Shown: positions 52,936-58,363 of the stretch, one piece after another | Position numbering within the stretch: position 1 is the stretch's first letter | Layout: each line of letters opens with the position of its first letter | NCBI GenBank assembly: GCA_003220795.1 | Contig: QHTK01000073.1 | Span: 1 to 58,363 of the forward strand | Reading direction: 5' to 3' | Source of the DNA: Gemmatimonadota bacterium | GTDB lineage: Bacteria > Gemmatimonadota > Gemmatimonadetes > Gemmatimonadales > GWC2-71-9 | Length of the DNA: 58,363 nucleotides | Notes under the pieces: generated by a model | What the model was told of the DNA's origin: nothing | The model's database searches: none | The model's input: the letters and a program-made list of their open reading frames with translations, nothing else | Program-made: the position numbers and the translations under genes

Positions 52936-54234
52936 ATGCGCATGCCGCTGGGTCTGGCAGTGACCGTCGCGCTCACCACGCCGCTCCCGGCGCAAGCGCC
53001 CCGCGCCGCCTCTGTCCCGGCGCCGGTGCTCATCAAGGCGGGGCGACTCATCGACGGGCGCTCCGACGCCGCACAAAGCAACGTCGGCATCGTCGTCGAG
53101 GGCGAGCGGATCAAAGCCGTGGGACCGCTGGCCCAGGTGCAGGGGCAGGCGCGCACCGCCCGGGTGATCGATCTCTCGCAGTTCACCGTGCTCCCGGGCT
53201 TCATCGATACCCACACCCATCTGCTGCTCCAGGGCGATCCCACGGCGGAGTCGTACGACCAGCAGCTCCTGTACCAGTCGATCGCCTACCGCGCCATCCT
53301 CGGCGCGCGCAACGCGCGGCTCGCGCTCGAGCACGGCTTCACGGCGTTGCGCGACCTGGAGACCGAAGGCGCGATGTACGCCGACGTGGACATCAAGCGG
53401 GCCATTACCAACGGGGAGATTCCGGGCCCGCGCATTTTCGCGTCCACCCGCGCGATGGCCCCGACCGGGATGTATCCGATCGTGTCGACGAACTGGGAGC
53501 TCGAGCTGCCCCATGGCGTCGAGCCCGTGGACGGGGTGGACGGCGCCCGCCGCGCGGTGCGCGAGCAGGTGGCCCACGGCGCCGACTGGATCAAATACTA
53601 CTCCGACCGCCGTTACTACTTCACGCCCGACAGCGTGCTGCACAGCTGGGTGAACTTCACCGACGACGAAGCGAAGGCGATCGTAAACGAGGCGCACCGC
53701 CTCGGTCGCAAGGTCGCGGCGCATGCGATCGGCTCGGACGGCATCGCCGCCGCGCTGCGCGCCGGCGTCAACACGATCGAGCACGGCGACGGTATGACGG
53801 ACTCACTCGCCGACCTGCTGGCGGCGCGCGGCGTATACTGGGTGCCGACCGTCACGGTGTCGCGCTACGTCGCAGGGCCGCGCGGCGGGCCGTGGGGCCC
53901 GATGGTGGAGCATCAGCGCCAGGCGATGGCCCGCGCCCTCAAGAAAGGCGTCAAGATCGTGCTGGGCACGGACGTGGGCGGGTTCCCCTGGACCGAGCTG
54001 AATCAGGCGAAGGAGTTCGAATACTACGTGCAATACGGCATGACCCCGCTCGCGGCCATCAAATCCGGCACTTCCTTGGCCGCCGAGCTGCTGGGCCAGA
54101 CGGAGCTGGGCGCGGTCGCGCCCGGGCTGTACGCGGACCTGGTCGCCGTGTCCGGCGACCCGCTCACGGACATCACCGAGCTCCAGCGGGTGCGCTTCGT
54201 AATGAAGGGTGGCGTCGTTTATCTTTCGCCCTAG
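52936..54234 (+). CDS. Secreted metal-dependent amidohydrolase
   Basis: 432 residues with a signal peptide (LGLAVTVALTTPLPAQA). Imidazolonepropionase-like amidohydrolase pattern: LIKAGRLIDGRSDAA, the metal-binding FIDTHTHLLLQ, a carboxylated-Lys region DWIKYYSDRRYY, KVAAHAIGSDG, NTIEHGDGM and IVLGTDVGGFPW, ending with APGLYADLVAVSGDPLTD. It hydrolyses a C-N bond in a small molecule or dipeptide in the periplasm; prolidase-type activity is common. Its stop TAG shares a base with the GTG of the following PIG-L gene. Confidence 0.9.
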   Translation: MRMPLGLAVTVALTTPLPAQAPRAASVPAPVLIKAGRLIDGRSDAAQSNVGIVVEGERIKAVGPLAQVQGQARTARVIDLSQFTVLPGFIDTHTHLLLQGDPTAESYDQQLLYQSIAYRAILGARNARLALEHGFTALRDLETEGAMYADVDIKRAITNGEIPGPRIFASTRAMAPTGMYPIVSTNWELELPHGVEPVDGVDGARRAVREQVAHGADWIKYYSDRRYYFTPDSVLHSWVNFTDDEAKAIVNEAHRLGRKVAAHAIGSDGIAAALRAGVNTIEHGDGMTDSLADLLAARGVYWVPTVTVSRYVAGPRGGPWGPMVEHQRQAMARALKKGVKIVLGTDVGGFPWTELNQAKEFEYYVQYGMTPLAAIKSGTSLAAELLGQTELGAVAPGLYADLVAVSGDPLTDITELQRVRFVMKGGVVYLSP

Positions 54235-56714
54235 TGTGGCGCACCCTCGCGGCTAGCTTCGCCCTGGTCATCGGCGCCGCCGGTTCGGCCGCGGGACAGT
54301 TCACCCCGCCCGGCACCGGTGGCGTCGCGGCGCTGGCCGGCGCCTTGAAGCAGCTCGGCGCCAATAAGCGCATCCTCATGATCGGGGCGCACCCCGACGA
54401 CGAGTACTCGGATCTGGTCGCCTTCTTCGCCCGGGGGCTCGGCGCTCAGGTGGCCTATCTGTCGCTCACCCGCGGCGAAGGGGGACAGAACCTGATCGGC
54501 CCCGAGCTCGGCCCCGAGCTCGGCGTCATCCGCTCGGAGGAGCTGCTCGCCGCCCGGCGGATCGACGGCGCCCGCCAGTTCTTCGGGCGCGCGTACGACT
54601 TCGGCTATTCCAAGACGATCGACGAAACCCTGCGCTTCTGGCCCCGCGACTCGCTGCTCCGCGACGTACTCGAGGTGGTGCGGCGGTTTCGACCCCAGAT
54701 CATCGTTTCCGTCTTCTCCGGTACGCCGAGCGACGGGCACGGTCACCACCAGGTCGCCGGCGTGCTGGCGCGCCAGGCGTTCGAGATGCTGCGCGACTCG
54801 AGCTGGGGGCCGGTGAAGCTGTACCGCTCGCTGTACGTCGACACCGCGGCCGCCACGCTGCGCCTCGACGCGGGGCAGCTCGACCCGGTCGAGGGCCGGT
54901 CGTATCACCAGATCGCCATGGCCGGCCGGAGCCAGCACCGCTCGCAGGACCAGGGGCAGCTCGAGCGGGCCGGGCCGAACCTCGCGCGGCTGACGTTTGT
55001 CGAGTGGCGGGACCGGGGGCGGGCGTCGGATGGGGGAGGCAGCGGTGTATTCGCCGGCGTCGATACGTTGTTCCCCGGCGCGGCCCACTCCGCGATGCTG
55101 ATCGACTCGGCCCGGGCGATGCTCAACCCCTCCCACCCGGGCGCCCTCGTCCCCCTGCTCGCGCGGGCGCTGCGAGAGCTCGGCGACGGCGACGGCGAGC
55201 AGCAGGACATATTGCGGGGGGCCGTCGCTGCGGCCGCCGGCGTCGCGGTCGACGGCACCGCGGACGACGGCATCGTCACGCCCGGTGAGCGGCTGCAGGT
55301 GGAGACGAGCGTCTCGAACGGGGGCGACGCCGCGGTCACGCTGGACGGCGTGGAGGTGAGCGCGCCGGCGGGCTGGACGGTCGAACGCCTCGACCCCGCG
55401 ACCTCCCCGGTCGCTCCGGGCACCGTCGCAGCACGTCGCTTCGCGCTCGGCGTGGCCGCCGACGCGCCCCGCTCGCAACCGTATTTCTTGCGCCGGCCGC
55501 TTACCGGCGCGCTGTACGACTGGACCGGCGTCCCGGCGGCCTGGCGCGGCTTGCCGTTCGAGCCACCTCCGGTCGACGTCACATTCCGGCTCACGATCGC
55601 TGGCGCCCCGATCACGCTGCGCCGCGAAGTGGTGTACCGCTATCGCGACCAGGAGATCGGCGAGGTCCGGCGCCCGATCTTCGTCACCCAACCGTTCGAC
55701 GTCGCGGTGACCCCCGACCTCGTCGTGTGGCCGGTCGACGGTCGACCGGCGACCGGAGGCGCCGGCCACTTTACGATCACCGTCACCAACCGCAGCACCG
55801 GACCGGCCACCGCCCAAGTGGTCGTCACGCCCCCGGCGGGGTGGACCGGTCCACCGCCCACGGAGCTGGCGTTTCAGCGCGAGGATGAGGCCAAGAGCCT
55901 CACCGTTGCCCTCGCCCCGCCGCCCAATCCGCGGCCCGGGATGCTGGCGTGGCACGCCGCCGCCGTCGCCGCCGGTCGCAAGAGCGAGGGCGCGCTCGCG
56001 GTGATCGATTACCCGCACATCCGGCCGCGCGCCGTGGTGCATCGATCGGCGGCGGAGATCCGCGTGGCGCGGATCGCGCTCCCCGCCCTCGCCCGGGTCG
56101 GGTACGTGCGGGGAGCCTCAGACCGCGTTCCCGAAGCGCTGCAGGCGGTGGGGGTGCCGATCGAGCTGCTCGGCCCGGACACGCTCGCACGCGGCGACCT
56201 GTCGCACTACGACGCGATCGTGATCGGCAGCCGCGCCTACGAGACCGACCCCGCGCTCGTGGCGAGCAACGGCCGGCTGCTCGACTATGCCCGCGCGGGG
56301 GGTCTCGTGATCGTGCAGTACCAGCAGTATCCCTTCGTCAGCGGCGGCTTCGCGCCGTACCGGCTCGCCATCGCCCGCCCGCACGACCGCGTGACGGACG
56401 AAACCGCGCCGGTGACGCCGCTCGACCCCGCCAGTCGCGTCTTCCATGTGCCCAACGAAATCGTCCCGGAGGACTGGCAGGGCTGGGTGCAGGAGCGGGG
56501 ACTCTACTTCGCGCACGACTGGGACGGCGCGTACACGCCGCTCCTCGAGACGCACGATGCGGGCGGCCCGCCACTGCAGGGCGGACTCCTCGTGGCCTCC
56601 GTCGGCAAAGGCACGTACGTCTACACCGGGTTGAGCTTCTTCCGGCAACTCCCCGCCGGGGTCCCCGGCGCCTATCGGCTCTTTGCCAATCTCCTGGCGT
56701 TGGGCAAGAAATAG
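54234..56714 (+). CDS. Multidomain secreted PIG-L/LmbE deacetylase
   Basis: 826 residues from the GTG at 54234, which gives a signal peptide (LAASFALVIGAAGSAAGQ) and overlaps the upstream stop by one base. The PIG-L domain (about 45-200) has IGAHPDDEYSDLVAFF and GTPSDGHGHHQVAGVLA, both zinc motifs of N-acetylglucosamine deacetylases. Two NEW3-like beta-sandwich modules (about 350-580, RLQVETSVSNGGDAAVTLDG; FTITVTNRSTGPATAQVVVT) follow, then a C-terminal GATase/ThuA-like fold (DAIVIGSRAYETDPALVASN, GTYVYTGLSFFRQLPAGVPG). The substrate is probably an envelope or imported N-acetyl sugar. Confidence 0.9.
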   Translation: MWRTLAASFALVIGAAGSAAGQFTPPGTGGVAALAGALKQLGANKRILMIGAHPDDEYSDLVAFFARGLGAQVAYLSLTRGEGGQNLIGPELGPELGVIRSEELLAARRIDGARQFFGRAYDFGYSKTIDETLRFWPRDSLLRDVLEVVRRFRPQIIVSVFSGTPSDGHGHHQVAGVLARQAFEMLRDSSWGPVKLYRSLYVDTAAATLRLDAGQLDPVEGRSYHQIAMAGRSQHRSQDQGQLERAGPNLARLTFVEWRDRGRASDGGGSGVFAGVDTLFPGAAHSAMLIDSARAMLNPSHPGALVPLLARALRELGDGDGEQQDILRGAVAAAAGVAVDGTADDGIVTPGERLQVETSVSNGGDAAVTLDGVEVSAPAGWTVERLDPATSPVAPGTVAARRFALGVAADAPRSQPYFLRRPLTGALYDWTGVPAAWRGLPFEPPPVDVTFRLTIAGAPITLRREVVYRYRDQEIGEVRRPIFVTQPFDVAVTPDLVVWPVDGRPATGGAGHFTITVTNRSTGPATAQVVVTPPAGWTGPPPTELAFQREDEAKSLTVALAPPPNPRPGMLAWHAAAVAAGRKSEGALAVIDYPHIRPRAVVHRSAAEIRVARIALPALARVGYVRGASDRVPEALQAVGVPIELLGPDTLARGDLSHYDAIVIGSRAYETDPALVASNGRLLDYARAGGLVIVQYQQYPFVSGGFAPYRLAIARPHDRVTDETAPVTPLDPASRVFHVPNEIVPEDWQGWVQERGLYFAHDWDGAYTPLLETHDAGGPPLQGGLLVASVGKGTYVYTGLSFFRQLPAGVPGAYRLFANLLALGKK

Positions 56715-56732
56715 AACGCGGCACGGACGTCT

Positions 56733-58363
56733 TTACTTCTGTTCCGCGTTCCGCGTTCCGACTTCCGCGTTGGCTCGACCGCTCAGCACCAACCCGACGG
56801 CCACGACCGCAACCGCTCCGATCACATTGTGCCACAGCCACGAGACCGACGGCGCCCCGAAGTTCACGACGCCCACGGCGGCCATCCCGGCGATCAGGCC
56901 GAAGAACGCGCCGGTCGCCCGCGCCCGCGGGATCATAGCCAGGAGAAAAACGCCGAGGATGGAGCCGTAGAAGAACGACCCGAAGCGGTTCACCACCACG
57001 ATCAGAGAGCCGAGCGTCGCGGCGAACGTGGCGACCACGCACGCGAACAGGCCCCAGAATCCGGTCGCGACCTTCGACACCAGGAGATAGTGTGCGTCAG
57101 GCGCCTGGGGCCGCACCCAGCGCCGATAGAAGTCAATTACGGTGACCGTGGCCAGCGAATTCAGCTCGGCGGCGATGCTGGACATCGCCGCGGCCAGGAC
57201 CGCGGCCACGAAGATTCCGATCAGGCCCACCGGAAGGAAGTGCAGCACGAAGTACGGCATCACGTAGTTCACGTCCTGCGCGCTCGTTCCGGTCACGCGG
57301 CGGGCCAACCCCAGCGCCTCCGTGCGCAGCGCGCCCACGTCCGCCTCGCGGGCCCGGAACGCTTCCAACGAAGCGGCCGACACCTCGCGGTCTCCCCGCA
57401 CGCGCGCCATCGCCACAGCGTGCGCCGCGGTCGCGCGTGCTTGGAGCGCGGTGCGGTACCGCTCATCGAGCATCCCGTACGCTGCGGGCTCCGCCGCACG
57501 AACGGCTTGCTCTGCCGCGGGGTTGAACAGCAGCGGCGGCGCCTGGAAGACGAAGAAGACGAATACCAGAACGCCCGTGAGCAGCACCAGTGCCTGGAGC
57601 GGAATCTTCCAGTAAGCGCTCATCAACAGCGAGCTCCGAGCCTGATCTACCGATTTTGCGGTGATGTAGCGCTGCACCTGGCTCTGGTCGGTCCCGAAGT
57701 ACGACAACATGAGGAAGGTGCCGCCGATCAGGCCGGACCAGAACGTGAAATCGTTGGTCAGGTCGAAAGAGAAATCGAAGGCGCGGAGCCGGCCCGCCGC
57801 GCCCGCCAGGGCCAGCGCATGGCCGGGTGCCACCGGGAGCTGCACCAGGAGAGTCACCATCACCGCGATCAGCGCGAAGACGATGAGCCCCATCTGCTTT
57901 ACGTCCACCCAGGTCACGGCCTGCACGCCGCCGATCATCGTGTAGATGACGGTCGGACCCCCCATCAGGGCCACCGACCACACCAGACTCCATCCAAAGA
58001 TGGCGGAGAACACCACGGCCGGCGCGGCGATGATCGTGCCGCACGACATCCCGCGCGCTACCAGAAAGAGGAAGCTGGTCAGGGATCTCGTGCGCGCGTC
58101 GAAGCGCCGCTCCAGGTACTCGTACGCGGTGTACACTCTGGCCCCATGGAGGAACGGGACCAGCGTCACTCCCAGGATCACCATGGCCAGCGGGAGGCCG
58201 AAGTAAAACTGCACGAAGCGCATGCCATCGGTCGCTCCCTGCCCCGTGGTGCCGATGAGCGTGATGGCGGAGAGCTGCGTGGCCATGACCGACAGGCCCA
58301 CCGCCCACCACGGGAGGCTCCGGTTGGCCAGGAAGTAGCCCTCGAGCTCCCGCGTGCCCTCGG
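56733..58363 (-). CDS. Sodium:solute symporter (SSS family), N-terminus beyond window
   Basis: The frame continues to the window end, so the start is not seen. The visible first part, EGYFLANRSLPWWAVGLSVM and ATQLSAITLIGTTGQG, is the SSS opening with sodium-site residues. About 11 more helices follow, including FLVARGMSCGTIIAAPAVVF and YFGTDQSQVQRYITAKSVDQ. A soluble insert of about 85 residues, helical and charged (AAHAVAMARVRGDREVSAAS), lies between two membrane helices. The last codons are encoded by a heptamer repeat. It imports a sugar, amino acid or organic anion with sodium. Confidence 0.92.
   Translation of the reverse strand, partial: EGTRELEGYFLANRSLPWWAVGLSVMATQLSAITLIGTTGQGATDGMRFVQFYFGLPLAMVILGVTLVPFLHGARVYTAYEYLERRFDARTRSLTSFLFLVARGMSCGTIIAAPAVVFSAIFGWSLVWSVALMGGPTVIYTMIGGVQAVTWVDVKQMGLIVFALIAVMVTLLVQLPVAPGHALALAGAAGRLRAFDFSFDLTNDFTFWSGLIGGTFLMLSYFGTDQSQVQRYITAKSVDQARSSLLMSAYWKIPLQALVLLTGVLVFVFFVFQAPPLLFNPAAEQAVRAAEPAAYGMLDERYRTALQARATAAHAVAMARVRGDREVSAASLEAFRAREADVGALRTEALGLARRVTGTSAQDVNYVMPYFVLHFLPVGLIGIFVAAVLAAAMSSIAAELNSLATVTVIDFYRRWVRPQAPDAHYLLVSKVATGFWGLFACVVATFAATLGSLIVVVNRFGSFFYGSILGVFLLAMIPRARATGAFFGLIAGMAAVGVVNFGAPSVSWLWHNVIGAVAVVAVGLVLSGRANAEVGTRNAEQK
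56742..56769. repeat. Four tandem heptamers in the 3' end of the symporter gene
   Basis: GTTCCGC, GTTCCGC, GTTCCGA, CTTCCGC in direct succession, then GTTGG. The 28-bp array has the same unit, copy number and register as 44123-44150. On the minus strand it encodes the symporter tail NAEVGTRNAE. Confidence 0.85.

Noticed and set aside
52542..54233. A 564-residue N-terminal extension of the PIG-L protein
   Set aside because: Overlaps the acyl-CoA dehydrogenase and amidohydrolase genes; a GTG followed by a clean signal peptide at 54234 fits better.

Overview
The window looks like a chromosomal segment of a high-GC, Gram-negative soil-type bacterium, most probably a member of Gemmatimonadota or a close relative. 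This is an inference from the combination of very GC-rich coding DNA, SusC/SusD-type outer-membrane pairs, many secreted lipoproteins, FG-GAP/UnbV proteins, RCC1-repeat lipoproteins and frequent GTG starts. No rRNA, tRNA, CRISPR array, insertion sequence or phage gene was seen.

Region 1 (1-19.3 kb) is a carbohydrate-utilisation locus. Minus-strand operon A is GH97 alpha-glucosidase, UnbV/FG-GAP lipoprotein 1, then an MFS sugar transporter, tightly packed. Minus-strand operon B is a SusC-type TonB receptor, a SusD-type lipoprotein, then UnbV/FG-GAP lipoprotein 2. Facing them on the plus strand are two tiny proteins that consist of little more than a TonB-receptor plug domain (one complete and lipidated at 6904-7350, one cut by the window start). 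A GH37 trehalase lipoprotein diverges from SusC, sharing one -35 region with it, and a GH15 enzyme lies convergent to the trehalase beyond an 86-bp palindrome. Together these suggest capture of alpha-glucans or trehalose at the cell surface, hydrolysis to glucose and uptake.

Region 2 (19.3-31.6 kb) is mixed: a DUF2380-like secreted protein, an S9 peptidase, a small outer-membrane barrel, a subtilase lipoprotein, a ClC channel with CBS domains, the Ada DNA-repair regulator, DinB, DUF488, a diguanylate cyclase, RidA, thioredoxin 2 and a TM2 protein.

Region 3 (31.7-41.1 kb) has the three-gene proton-translocating transhydrogenase operon (pntAA-pntAB-pntB), then a second SusC/SusD pair diverging from an RCC1-repeat lipoprotein and a small lipoprotein.

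Region 4 (41.1-58.4 kb) is largely core: a glycosyltransferase and M1 peptidase, VOC, OsmC, GIY-YIG and SURF1 proteins, an HTH regulator, a cold-shock cluster (rpsU-csp and a DEAD-box helicase with a long leader), citrate synthase, a degenerate phosphoribosyltransferase, acyl-CoA dehydrogenase, a secreted amidohydrolase, a multidomain PIG-L deacetylase and a sodium:solute symporter that runs off the window end.

The intergenic DNA is unusual. It holds several long perfect palindromes, two matching 28-bp heptamer arrays, G-quadruplex-type tracts at the same place in two paralogues, and TATCTT elements 6-9 nt from start codons that suggest leaderless transcripts. The most promising undescribed system is the plug-only lipoprotein plus UnbV-lipoprotein partnership around the SusCD locus.
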